From Arthonia radiata (lineage: Eukaryota > Ascomycota > Arthoniomycetes > Arthoniales > Arthoniaceae): DNA of 64,000 nt. Each line of letters opens with the position of its first letter. Within the stretch, counting starts at the first letter, position 1. Under the pieces are notes generated by a model, which did not search any database, had not been told where the DNA came from, and worked only from the letters and a program-made list of their open reading frames with translations. Location of the stretch: assembly GCA_002989075.1 (NCBI GenBank), contig PSQN01000003.1, positions 496,001-560,000 of the forward strand, written 5' to 3'. Made by a program: the position numbers and the translations under genes. This document shows, in pieces, positions 33,461 to 45,866 of this stretch.

Positions 33461-36400
33461 TACCTTCCTTGCAACAATAAAGCGATAACTTTAGGTGTGT
33501 ATCGTTTATTTTTGCAATTTGCCGGCGTATTAGTGTATACTACCGTTCTTATACAACTCTATTGCTCTTAAGGCTCTATATGCTGCTCTACAGGCTTTAG
33601 CTTTGCTATTATATTGATAAGCTTTATAAAGTATTTAAACCGCTGCCTCGATAGTACCTTAATAAAGCTGTCTGCGGCTTAATCGTTTGTAGGAATCTAG
33701 CGTACGGTAATGTAACCTACAGCAACCTCTTAACGTATCTAAAGCTAATAAATATCGACGTACCAGAGTTTTGTAGCAATTGCGTTGTTATCTAATGTAG
33801 CAATGCGTACAGCCTGTTAATTATTACAGAGGATAAACAGCGTGTGCCCTAATTTAAGGTCGATAGATTGAAACAGCCTAACTTACTAAAACGAGGCGGA
33901 TTCTATAAATAACAGAGCTAGCAATTTAGCCTCCGTCGTCGACGTCGTTATAGTTTTCTATACTGTAGCCTTTTAATTAATTAGCATACTAAATAGCATA
34001 ACGACCAATCCTTAGGACGATTTGCGGCTAGGCTAATTGGCAAACGAGGCGTCGACAAAGAAGTATAGCGGCTCCTTTATACTAGCTACATTGTATAAGG
34101 TTTAAATTGCCTTGCGGCGTATACCGTATAGGTACTAGATTATATAGTCTACGTAATTAATATAATAAGCTAATAGATTTTATAAATAACGGGAAAGAAT
34201 TAAATAAGCTAGAGCGACGTCGGGCCTTATTACCGTTGTAATATACTTAATGCAGCCAACTCGTTATTAATAGCCGTTACGTTAGAAAACAGTACATTCG
34301 ACGTTGTTTGTAGTAAATACGGCTAATAAAGGTAAAGGCGTTTTAAAATACTTCCTCGCTATATTAAAACTAAAACGGTTTACAACTTTCTCGAGGTAGG
34401 CCTGTTATAACAGCAGCAAGCCGTTGTCGGTACGGTTAACCTTAATACTAAGAAAGTATTTAACAGGACCTTTGTACGTAAGCTTAAATTAAGCTATTAG
34501 GTAAGTCTCTAATAACTAGGCGACTGTACGTATTTAAGGATAGTACGCTACTATAATATCGTCGACATAGAATAGTACTAGAAGACCTTTGCTATAGTAC
34601 AGGCAATTAACGTTGTATATAGGCTATAAACTAAATGCTTCTAACTGCGCTATAAACGCTTCGAACCAGAGCTTTAGTAACTTTTAAAGCCTATACAGTG
34701 CTCTACGTAGTAGAAGACTATACCCAGGCTTTTTAAAACTAATAGGATACTAGCAGTATACAGAGTTCTAAAGTGTAGCGTTAAGGAAGGCGTTAACGGC
34801 GTCGTACTATAACGTATTAAGCTTAAATACTGTAATAATTGCTATTACGGCTCTAAACGTCTTATAGACTAACGTAGCCGCGTAGTTGTTATCTACGGTT
34901 AGTAATTCGAGGTCTCTACGTATATAAAGCCTTATCTTATAGCGAATAAGATAGCCGTTGCTATCAGTCTTATAATTCTAAACCTACTTAAGTAGTAATT
35001 AGTGCTCTACGTGCTGTAGTATCTCCTTAACGGTACCTATTAACTTAACCTTTTTCTATTTAGTACGGGTAGCCTAGAGAAAGTACTCTCTATAAGGATA
35101 TAACTAGAGTAATCGCTATGTTACCGGTTTAGCTGGCAGCTAAGATAAGTAGAGCCTTTGTAGTGCTTTGCTAGTAGCATTAGTTAAGATAGTAGCAAAT
35201 ATTAACTATTGTACGTCTAATCTGACTAGACCTCCGTTATACTAATTAACTTGCTCTAAGTTAACGTCGTCGTAGCTATTACCTTCTGTAATGCTTAGTG
35301 TCTGCGTAGCTATTAGAAAGGCTAATAAATGCTCTTCTGCCTCTTAAGCATTTTAATAGGGTATTTCGCCTTCTAATAGTATTAGAAATAGAGTTAATAG
35401 CTAAACTAGCTTAGACTAAGGCTTTTATAGCTGTGAACCAGAATAAGGCTTAAGGCGCTAAATTGGAGTATTTACGGCTTCGTACGCGTCTTAGAGGTTT
35501 ACGACTAGCTGTTTAACTAGAATCTCTATCTTACTAATTAGTAATAATAGCTCCTAACGGCCGACTACATCTCCTAGAGCTAGCTTGTTGTCTAGAGCCC
35601 TAGGTAGTAGCTGCTGGTAGAAGGTAACGTCTCTAGTGCGTACAACTCTGTTAATTTACGGCACCTAGATTAGAAAAATGTTCGTGCTAAAGTATCCTAG
35701 AAGGGCCCCGAAATAGGCACGCTGTTTAAGCTTATCGCGTTAAGCGACGTCTCTGCGTAGTATAAAGGCCTTATAACTAATCTGTTTAATGTAGTAGAGA
35801 ACCGGTTGTTTGCCGGTAACTCGTTCGAATAGCGTTTGCTACCCAATCTTAGCTGTAGGCGTATAGTTTAGCAAATAGGCGGCTGTTGCTGTTAGCTAGG
35901 GCCATAGGTTTATTAGAAGACCGGCCGTTAGCCGGAGAGTACGCGCTGTTGTAGTAATTACCTTTCTAGATACTTTAGCGGCTTTGTTCTAAGCTAGAGT
36001 ATCTGTAGCTATTTAGAGACGGGTAAGGCTATATTTACTAAGTACCTTTGCTTCCGCCGTACCAATTAAGCTCTCGTTATCTAATCTAAAAAATACGGTA
36101 TTTGCTCCTAGCCAGGCTTTTATCTAGGCAAAATAATAATTGAATAACGCTACTGCAGCGTTCTTCTTAAATATAGGGTACACTACGTAGTAAGCCTCCT
36201 AATCGTAGTAGAAGTAGGTAAGGAAAAGCTCGCCTAATAGGGCTTAATTGTACTCGATAAGGTTCTAACTAACCGTTAGTATATATTTATCTAGATTATT
36301 ACGGGCCTTGCGGTTTGTAGCTGCGGTACGGGAGACCTGTGCCTTTGCCTTGCTAAGGCGGCAATAGTTACAATCGACTGTTAATAGAACTAGGCCTGTC

Positions 36401-38571
36401 GATATAGTAATCGAGGCGGCTTAAGGTAACTATGCTATAGCCTTAACAGATAAATAGCTAAGTAGCCTATGCTACTTACTAGATGTATATAAGACGGAGA
36501 AAGGTTGTTTTGCTACTATAGTAGTAGCAGCCGTTGATTTGCTAATAGATATTAGCTTGCTAATAGGCGTTTGGCTGTTTAAATTAAAGGCCGGTATACT
36601 TACTATCGCTACTATCGAGTATAAATTAGAGTCTGTAAGCGTCTTAAACACTAGATAGCTATACCGCCGCTGTATATTAGCTATATACTTATAAGGCCTT
36701 AATTTGCTAAAGAAAAGGCTTTGTCTAGGGTTAGACTTATTTTAAAGTAGGTCGACGGCCCTAAGCTTATTCTAAGAGACTACTAATGTAATAAAGTTAG
36801 CTGTAAACCATATATTAAGCATTATAAACTGCGTAGTAACTTTATTAGCTTTTATAAATACAAGCGTATTAACTATAGCTGTTGGCTTCGTACACTGGGT
36901 ACCGCTCTAGATACAAGCATTTACTAGAGCTTGGCGCCAGTTTAATAGTCGCCCGTAATTAGCTAGCGTTTAATTAACGATATAGTAGTCTAAGCCGTTG
37001 TCTAGAATAACGCTGTTAAATAGTAGAGACCGGGGTACGTCTAACTATTATACTGCAATGCTAGTATATATAGCGCTCAATAGCGTGCGCTCTAATTGTT
37101 TAGTCGGTAGCTCCGTAGTCTCGTCTAGCTTGCTATTACTATTACGTTGTTTGTAACGCTCTAAGGCCTTATTAACCTTAGCCTTAATAGTTATATCGTT
37201 TAGCGTCTTTTCGATCTTTACCTTGGTAGCCCTATTTGAGCGCCAGCTAGGTGACCTAGGCAAATCGAAATTAAGGTACAAACAGTCTAAAAACCAATAG
37301 CTGTAGTTATAGAGGCATCTTAGTAGCGCCCTACCTAAGTCTTTGCTGCTTAACGAACGGCCTTGTCGTTGTAGCTCCGTCTCGTCGTCGTTAGAGGCTT
37401 GTTAGCCTTAATATATCGCTACTGCTGCGACGATCTAGTTGTCGCGTTGGCGACTAGTAAGCGCCGAAAAGGCTTTAATGCCCTATTCCTAACAGTACGT
37501 CTTCTAGTACTCTATCTCGTCGATAAGCCTAATCTGCTAATTTAGTGTATCTTGTATCCGATTGCTACGTGCTTCGGCGCGAGAGTAGAAGTGTCTGCTT
37601 ATCGCCTAACGGAGCGCCTTAGCTGCGACCTATTTACCCGTATAGAAGATAGTAACTATCGTCTAACGGAATAAAAGGACTAATTATCTGTCTAAGTACG
37701 ACTTAGGTGTTACCCGCGACGGAGCCTTTCGCAGTTTATTGTATTCAGCTTGAAGCTCCTCTCTCTGGGTATTCTCGGTAGGTCGGTACAGCGAGTCTAG
37801 TGCCTTGAGCTTTGCCCTCAGGCCTCGCTTACCTTCGAAGCATGCTATAAATTCGGCTAATAGCGATACCTATACTGCGGCCTAAGTATTAAGGTACTGC
37901 GACCGGCTTACCCTTAGCTACGACTTAATAAGAGTGTATTCTAACTAGGCCTCTTTTAGCTTAGACCGCTGTTTAAGGCTTAGTTAAATGCGCGGAAGTC
38001 TAAAGTAGTTGTTAGCTGTTGGCACTTTGCCCTTTACCTAAGAGAGCTCCTTATTCTGTAGCGGGTCGATATACTGCCAGATGTCTTGCTGTATTGCAAG
38101 CTTATACAGTACATTACGCCAACGTATATAGTCTTGCTAGCGAGTATATACCGGTAGAGCCGCTAAGGTCTTAAATGTAGTATCTATCGAATTAAAGCCG
38201 TCGTCTAATTCGTACGGATCGATGTAATCTACTGGGTCTGGTAGAGACGGTGAGTTTAAACCGTTGAAACTTTATATATAACAGTCCGATTGGGCTGGAA
38301 GGATAGGTACGCCGCCGCTAGGGTCTAGCGCTTGTATATTCGATTGAGCGATTTCTGTGGAACCGCTGTTTTAATTGCTTTGTACTGCTGACGCAATCGG
38401 GCCAGTTGGTGCACCGGAGTGTATAGGTCCGGTGGGTAATTAGGTTTGCGGTCGGCCTTGTGCCAAACTACGGTTCGCCGCTCTAGAGGCTTGTCGTCTA
38501 GTAGTATCGTCTACTAGGTATAGATTGCCTGAACGTATAGGTATACGGAATCAATCAACCGGGCTTATAAC

Positions 38572-38701
38572 TGTTTTAAATATAAATGTCTTGATTTATG
38601 TCTGTCTACATAGTAGGCCCCCCTAAGGGACCGCCTGTCTAGCCGCTAAGAGTCACTTCTCGTGCACTTCCTAATCGGGCAACTATCCCTCACTTTCAAC
38701 A
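38572..38701 (-). repeat. Copia-4 5' LTR
   Basis: 130 bp, next to the primer-binding site on its left. It abuts a Gypsy-type LTR copy on its right. Confidence 0.9.
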
Positions 38702-39339
38702 TTACGATCTTACTATATCAGGCTAGTACAAGGCTGAGCGCAGCCAGCCTCATTGGAGCATTATATAGTATACCCGACGACTCCGACATAGCGACGTCGG
38801 CAACGTCGCTATATCGCAGCAGGATCCCGACCGCGCGACAAAGGGATTGTCGGGACCGTCGGACACAAGGGAACATACCTTTGTACCTTAGACTATATAG
38901 CCAGACTGATGGCCGACCTTAGGATAGACTTCAGTCTGTCAACTCAACATCTGAATACGAGTTCCTCGACTATATTCAGGTAACGTGCTTTACCTTTGTT
39001 GTGTGCAGGATCGTCCAGTCCAGATGGCCATGCCAAGACACGGGATGCCTGGTGGAGAATTGCCTGAATAGGCATATATTGGGATCACGTGATAGACGCA
39101 CTTATATCTTCCGTCTCATCCTCCTGTACCTACCTTCCCACCATGTTAGTCGGAATGTGATAAAAGCTATATACCTTATTAACCTTCTGTCTACTCTAGT
39201 CAAGCCCCTCTCACCTTCTGCAATCTGTCTCGCCTCTCCTACCTTTCAGCCTCTAGCACACAAGGCACCCACCACCAAGGTCGACAAGCACACAAGGCAA
39301 GTGAGCCTTAGTTCGGTCCTCTCAGCGACCGGCGTTACA
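38702..39339 (+). repeat. Ty3/Gypsy LTR copy, 5'-truncated, with extra internal segment
   Basis: The right part (from about 38870) matches, in reverse orientation, the LTR at 61939-62410, and it ends in GGCGTTACA. It holds about 190 extra bases (38995-39184) absent from the other copy, either an insertion here or a deletion there; a TATAAAAGC-like stretch lies near its end. The left edge runs into the Copia-4 LTR. It is hardly RIPed, unlike its surroundings. Confidence 0.75.
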
Positions 39340-39851
39340 TGCTAGACGGTTGCATACTAAGAAATGTAAAGTTAGCGTAAATTGAGGCTATACAATAATC
39401 TTTCAATGTGTGGGAAAGTACAGCCCCAGCCCTACCCAATCTCTGGCCCTACCTGATATCTCGCCTCACCCGATATCTCACCTTGCCCATTTTCTACCCG
39501 TGAAACAATACCAGAGCGTCCCGTACCAACCCTCCTGGGACATCGTACTTTATTTTCTTGCAGAGCATGTTTGCTTGCGCAGTAATATATACCGTTTACG
39601 TGTTTATAGTTTTAGTAGATAACTAGCATAACAGTAGGACAGCGTACCAAGCAGACAGCTTGTATGTTCTCTGGTCGTCTTACAAAGCTAGTATCTGCTA
39701 ACGTGCTTCGGCAGGCACCTCGACCGGCGACAAGGCGCCCAGGGTTCAGCTAATAACGCCCGCCGGATATAACAATTAAGAGCTAGAAGCCCGCACCCCG
39801 GCCTACTAAGGCTGTAGCGGTTTTTAAAACGATGTTGTGCTTAAATATAGG
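39340..39851. other. weakly RIPed spacer
   Basis: It holds a C-rich direct repeat (CCTACCTGATATCTCGCC and CACCCGATATCTCACC, about 39449-39485). An open frame at 39410-39622 is not recognised. The last five bases before the next LTR form the GAAAA target duplicate (39852-39856). Confidence 0.4.
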
Positions 39852-39856
39852 GAAAA

Positions 39857-40054
39857 TGTCGGAAATCTGCGTCCATGTTTCCTGGGTGCAGTATTAACCT
39901 TTGTGGCACATCTTGTAGTGCTGTTTACGGGCAGTATAATGCTACGTTACTAGATAGCTAGAGTCTTAGCTTAACCTTATATTAAGCGCCGGACGCTATC
40001 CAACAGGAATAGAACACGTAATTCTATAACACTGGCACCAGCAGTATTCTAACA
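39857..40054 (+). repeat. Copia-3 5' LTR
   Basis: 198 bp, TGTCGGAAATC to TTCTAACA, followed at once by a RIPed initiator-tRNA primer-binding site. Confidence 0.93.
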
Positions 40055-43000
40055 GGTTATAAGCCCGGATTGCGCGTCTGTAGCATTATTACAATTGTGT
40101 AGTCGTTCCTTAGTTATTAGTACAAGATTCTACTAAGAATTGAGCAGTTGACTGTTTATCAAAGTTATAAGCAAACTAAAGCATTCTTGCACTAAGTTTA
40201 GTAGCGCAAATAACGACACCGACGTATTGTCTGCCCGCACTTATCGATATTGGTCTAAGACTTTGTGCAGTGCTACTACAAGGTCTAGCGTATCGAAAGA
40301 GCTTGGAGTTATTACAAACGGACAAGGACTAGTTATACAGTAACGTCTAGGAGGTTGAGTAGTAATAGTGGCCGTTGACTAGTTGCTACGATAGTAGACC
40401 TCAAGTAAGATATTAAGTACAAGCCCCTTATAGGTTCAGAGAACTACGCAGACTAGAAGAGCAATATTAAAAACTTGCTTAAAGCAACAAGTCTCTGGAA
40501 GTTTATCGCTCAGATTAGTTCGGGAGCTCGTACCGCTCGCCCTTTGGACCCTTATTAAGAAATAACTCCTACTGAGTTTAAAGCTCAAACAGAGTTACAA
40601 GAGAATTAAGATATAAAGGAAGCAAAGGCGTCGCTCTATATACTCAACAACATTACGATTAGGATTAAAAGGACTCTAGACAACAATAAATATAAGCATA
40701 CAAGCGATAAGTAGAAATATCTTAAGAGATATAAAAAGACAGGCTATACTAAGACATATAACGTTGCGCACTAGTTTCTAACGCTGTTAGCAAGCAAGTA
40801 CAAGGATATAGAGAACTACTATATTAAGTTTAAGACCTAGATAAATTGTCTTAACAGACTTACCGTACTAAACGCGTAGAAGCATTTAAGTGACTAAATA
40901 AAGGTTATTATGTTTCTACAGAGCATATTAGACGTTAAAGGCTTTAACTAGTAGGCGTTATATAAGCGGAGCGAATATTAGGCTCTACTGAATCTCTTAA
41001 CTGTTAAGTTAAGTAGGCTGTTTAAGAAAGTAATAGAGAAGCAGCGAATTATTAAGTTAAAGAGGTTTTACGGCACTATAGACGCCGAAGGCCTGGCTAT
41101 TAACAACAACATTAATACTAAGAGTAAGTACTCAGTGTGCAGCAATAACCGTTATAAGGAAACTAACTGCTTCTATGCTTACTTCGAGAAGGCTCTAAAG
41201 AGCTAGAAGCCTACTAAGCAAGTTAAGAAGTTTAAGAAGGCTAATCTTACAAAAGGCAATATCTTTAAGAAAGAAGATAGTACTAGGAGCAACAACCGCT
41301 GTAGTAATAATACTAAGGTAGTAGCTACGTATCTTACTACTAGCTTAACTACTCAGACATTAGCTAACTAGCTAGCCGACTTAGGCGCGTTAGACTATAT
41401 ATACAATAACTTAAGGATATTTAATAACGTTGAGAGCTGCTTAGTTACTGTATATACTGTAAAGGGCACTGTATAGGTAACTAAGCGTAGTCGAGTTAAC
41501 GTTAGGACGTACAAGTCTGACGGTAACGTTGTTACCCTACAGCTATACAATGTGCTATACCTTCTAAGTCTATTTGTTAACCTTCTGTTAAGCTACAAGA
41601 TAGCTAAACACGGTCTAAGTGTATATACTGCAGAGAATCGAGTTATCTATACTAGTACGACAGACAAAGTAGTAGCTCTAGTCGATACTAAAAGACATTA
41701 GCTATTAAGCCTCGTAGATACTACTACCGTCGGACTATCTGTGTCGTTAGAGATTTAGTACTTACGTTTTAAATATACTTTGTACGACTACATTTAAAAG
41801 ACTGCTAAGCAGGTTAGCGGTATTAACTACAGTATTAGTAAGCCTTAATATAACTGTAACGCCTATGCTTAAGGCAAGGCGTTACATTTCGATAGTTACG
41901 TACCTTAGAAGCGGTATAACGAGTACATAGAGCAGCTTTACCTTAATTTAGTGGGACCCATTATACTAGTGTCTGCCGATAGGGGATACAACATAAGCTT
42001 AAATATAACAGATAACGCAACTCGTGCTCGATATTGTTGTCTACTAAACAGCAAATCTAGAGCTAACGTATTAAATAGCTTTAAGTCTTTTTAAAGCTTG
42101 CTTATACGTTAGTTGTCTGTTAACATTAAGAGTATTAAAATCGACCGCGGTACTAAGTTCGTATCGCTTGTCGACTACTATTATCGGGCTAAAATCCGCG
42201 TCTATACGGTACTAGCCTACACGCCTGCAAAGAATAGAGTCGCGGAGCGCATTAACAGGCTAATCTACAATATAGTGCGTACGATGCTTGTTAGCGGCAA
42301 AGTCCCGCAGGAATATTAAGACGAAGCGTACCGTGCTACAATATATATACTTAATCGTACTACGACAAAGGCTCTAAATAGCAAGACTCTATATTAGACT
42401 ATCAATAAGGCGATTAGGCAAGGTAACAGACTAACTTTAAACGTATCGTATCTGCGCGCGTTTAGCTATACCGTATATATAACGGTCCCCAGCGTACGTC
42501 GCGTACGCAGTAAATTTGTAACTAAAGTATATATAGGCAAAATAGTTAGTTACGCAGTAGACAGTAGCCGACATGCTTACCGAATATTGGTTCTAACGCG
42601 TAGAAGGGTAATAAAGACCTCTTACGTTCTATTCAATAAAACACGCTTTAAGACTATTAAGAATATTCTGTTCAATTTAGCTGACTCTAAGAACGCTAAT
42701 AGCGATAATAAGGATAGAAAGGCCTATATACCGCTTGAGCTCCGCTTAGATCCCGTTGATTCGACGTTTAGTCAGCCGTTTAGCGACGTTAAAGACTTTA
42801 TATTGCGTAATAGCGAGGAGCTTGAGTCTAACTCTAAGTTTAAATCTAAGCGAGTTCGTATCTAATTTAATACCGAGAAGCCGCCCGACAAGGGCAAAGC
42901 TAAGAAGCTAGCAGATAAGATATCGCCAGCTAAATAGAAGCAAGCACGTTAGTCGCTGCTAGACTAGTTTAAGTAGCCTTAGCAGTAGAAGTATTAGCAG

Positions 43001-45183
43001 GAGTATAGGCTCGACGAGCACAACCTAGCTAATATCCTAGGTAATACAGATATAAGCATTAAAGACCTTAATAAGCGCGATAGACGCTATTATAGCGTAA
43101 CGCTAGGCTCGTTAGCGCAATTTACCCTAATACGTAGAGTAGTTATTAACCTACGCACTTTATTTAACGTTGCGACTAGCCGTAGGCTAGCTATTAAGAA
43201 GCTAGCAACGCTGTTAACTAGGGAAGCTAAATACTGGTACAGAGTTATAGGCAAGGTAAATTACCCTAATTTAAATAAGACGGTAGCTAGTATAGTAGAG
43301 AACGACTTATAGAATCCGCTCTTACCTTTATCTAACTACGGCTATATTTCTGGCGCGTTTGTTAAACTGTTTACAGTATCTAGCTTTGCTAAGGCATTTA
43401 CCGCCGCTGTCGATAATAGCAGTTACCAGCCGCTAGAGCCTAAGACTTTTAAGTAGGCGACGTAGCTTAACTAGGACCGCTAGAGCAAGGCGATTGCTAA
43501 AGAGCTTAGTAGTTAGCAGTAGAACGGTACGTTTACTTGGGGATACCTACTAAAAGGGAAGAAGACGCTTCTAACAAGATAGGTATTCAAGCTAAAAATT
43601 AACGACAAGAGCGAGGTTGTCCGATATAAGGCACACGTAATAGCAAAGGGCTTCGTACAAAAGTAAGACATTAATTTCGATAAGACCTTTGCTACAGTCA
43701 TTAAGACTAATACGTTTTAGCTGTTTATAGCACTAGTCGCTGCTAATAACCTTGAGTGCGACTAAATAGATGCAGTAACGGCGTTCTTAAATTCTTTCCT
43801 TTCTAATAATGTTGAGTTGTAGATAAAACCGCCGGAAGGGGTACAGCCGCCGAAACCTAACATAAAATAAAAGCTAAACTGTACGCTATACGGACTCAAG
43901 CAGTTAGCACGGGAGTAGTACCAAGACGCTGTACGTACCTTAGTTAGCCAAGGCTATATACGCTTAGAACACAATTACTATTTATTCTTTTGCGGCGATA
44001 TTTAGATACTTATCTACGTTAACGACTTTCTGATTGCTGCCCCAAACCGCAAACTTATAAATAAAACTAAGAAGAATCTAAGTAGCCGCTATAAGATAAA
44101 GAATATAGGCGAGCTACAGTACTTTCTAGATGTTAAAGTTAAGCGCAACTGGGTACTATGCAAGCTTAAGCTAAGCTAGAGAGCTTACCTTAAGCGTATA
44201 TTAACTAAACTGGGTATATTTAACTATAAGCCCCGAGACACACCGTTAAGTAAGAACATTGAGATACTGCCGCCGCCGCAGGACTACTAGTCGTTAGTAG
44301 AACTGCTGAGTTGATACTAGTAAGCTTGCAGCTTTTTTATATATACTGCGATAATTACCCGGCCTAATATTACCTTGACGGTTACTAAGCTATGCCGCTA
44401 TATATTAAACCTAACCAAACAGTACCGCCTAGGAACTAAGTAGGTACTCCGCTATATTAAGGGAACGCTTAATAAAGGCGTAGAGTTTAATTTTAGAGGT
44501 AACGCTAAGAAGAACATTAGTATCGTTGGATAGAGCGATTCGGCCTTTGCTAACGGAGCAGGCCGCCCCTCGTATTTAGGATACGTATTTACCGTTAGAA
44601 ACACTAAGAAAGCCCTAGTTACCTAGTATTCGGCGCTACAGCGAATTATAACGCTTAGCACTATAGAGACCGAGTTGGTTGCTTTAACCGTAGCTACGTA
44701 GAAAGCTGTCTAGCTAAAGCGTCTGCTTAGTAAGTTTGAAGCACCAATAACGGGCCTCATTAAAGTTATAAAGTTGATAAAAGACAATATAAGTACAATT
44801 AGCCTCAGCAAGAACCCTAAGCATTATAAGGCTACTAAGTATATTGAGGTACGTTAGTACTAGTACAGGGAGCAGTAGCTGAAGGGCAATATCGACGTTA
44901 CCTATATTTCAACAGCTGAGAATAGGGCCGACGGCTTTACTAAGGTCCTTGGCGCCCAAAAGCACGCCTTATTCTTGCAGTATTTGAATATAGACTGAAC
45001 GTCCCAGTTGGCCAGAATTTAATATCGATGGTAAGGCCACATTTGCTCAAATTTGGATCAAATTTAATGAGACCTAGCTTCGAATGAGCTAGTAGGTGTA
45101 GTAAATAACCTCAGGGTGTTAAATTTCTGGTAAGGGGTAGGTTTGGTTGTCGACGTCGTTAGGAAGGTTGCTACTAGGGGGTG

Positions 45184-45381
45184 TGTTGGAAATCTGCGTC
45201 TATGTTTCCTGGGTGCAGTATCAACCTTTGTGGCACATCTTGTAGTGCTGTTTACAGGCAGTATGATGCTACGTTACTAGATAGCTAGAGTCTTGGCTTA
45301 ACCTTATATTAAGCGTCGGACGCCATTCAACAGGAATAGAACACACAATTCTATAACACTAGCACCAGCAGTGTTCTAACA
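45184..45381 (+). repeat. Copia-3 3' LTR
   Basis: 198-bp partner of 39857-40054, followed by GAAAA. Confidence 0.93.
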
Positions 45382-45410
45382 GAAAAGCTTATAACGAATA
45401 GTCTGTATTC

Positions 45411-45866
45411 TTACCCTCTAGATATCCCCGCGGCTGCTGCTACTATATCCGACGTACTCCGAAGGACAATGTCCCACATCCCTTTCGTTTTCTAAGGCTC
45501 TTCCGTAGCGTTAACCTATACCGTAAGCCCGTTACGTCGCTTCCGAACGACCGTACATATCTTTCTCGCAAACTTCTGTATCCCGGGAATCTTTAGAGAT
45601 GTCCCTACTACAACGACTACATCGGGCCGCTTGCAAAGATCGGCCTTCATTACTGTACCGATAGCCTCGGAATTAGCGATTACCTCGTTGCAGAGCGTAA
45701 CTCGAGGACGCAGCCTTTTAATTCTATAGCTACGCTTATCTGCGATTAAACGAGCTGTATCCGCTGCCTTGTATTTTAAGCAACTAGGTAGAGACGGTCT
45801 GTCGAATTGTTGTGGCTCGAGCGCGAATACTAAGCTACTTGGTAGCAAGGATTGTAAATGTTTCAA
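45411..45866 (-). pseudogene. sirtuin C-terminal half (second sirtuin), truncated and RIPed
   Basis: The minus-strand frame from 45866 reads RIKRLRPRVTLCNE, then ADLCKRPDVVVVVGTSLKIP, then KFARKICTVVRKRRNGLTV, a stop at the usual Trp, and then MWDIVLRSTSDIVAAAA before the true end TAA at 45413. This is the second half of an HST3/HST4-like sirtuin: the RPR.VLYNE and VVGTSLK.PG segments plus the FEDCWDLV-like tail. The first half (NAD loop, NID box) is not found upstream, so the gene is truncated at about 45870. It keeps VVGTSLK intact and so is less damaged than the sirtuin at 20.7 kb, and it is a different paralogue. Copia-3 ends only 30 bp downstream of its stop. Confidence 0.78.

Larger units (their letters stand above)
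33331..38701 (-). mobile_element. Ty1/Copia LTR retrotransposon (Copia-4), full length but broken
   Basis: The LTRs are 130 bp at 33331-33460 and 38572-38701. The primer-binding site, RIPed, lies at 38559-38571 next to the right LTR, so the element reads leftwards. From right to left the interior shows gag (about 38.2-37.0 kb), integrase, reverse transcriptase (about 35.0-34.3 kb) and RNase H (about 34.1-33.6 kb). It has many breaks of RIP type. The flanking 5-mers (GATAA and TTACG) do not match, which suggests recombination between two elements. Differences between its LTRs are all transitions. Confidence 0.88.
39857..45381 (+). mobile_element. Ty1/Copia LTR retrotransposon (Copia-3), full length but broken
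   Basis: Flanked by a 5-bp target duplication GAAAA (39852-39856 and 45382-45386). Both LTRs are 198 bp and differ at about 13 sites, all transitions. The primer-binding site lies at 40055-40068. In order: gag (about 40.4-41.2 kb), protease region, integrase (about 41.9-42.7 kb), reverse transcriptase (about 43.5-44.3 kb) and RNase H (about 44.5-45.0 kb). It resembles Copia-1 in its leader and proteins. RIP has broken it many times. Confidence 0.92.
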
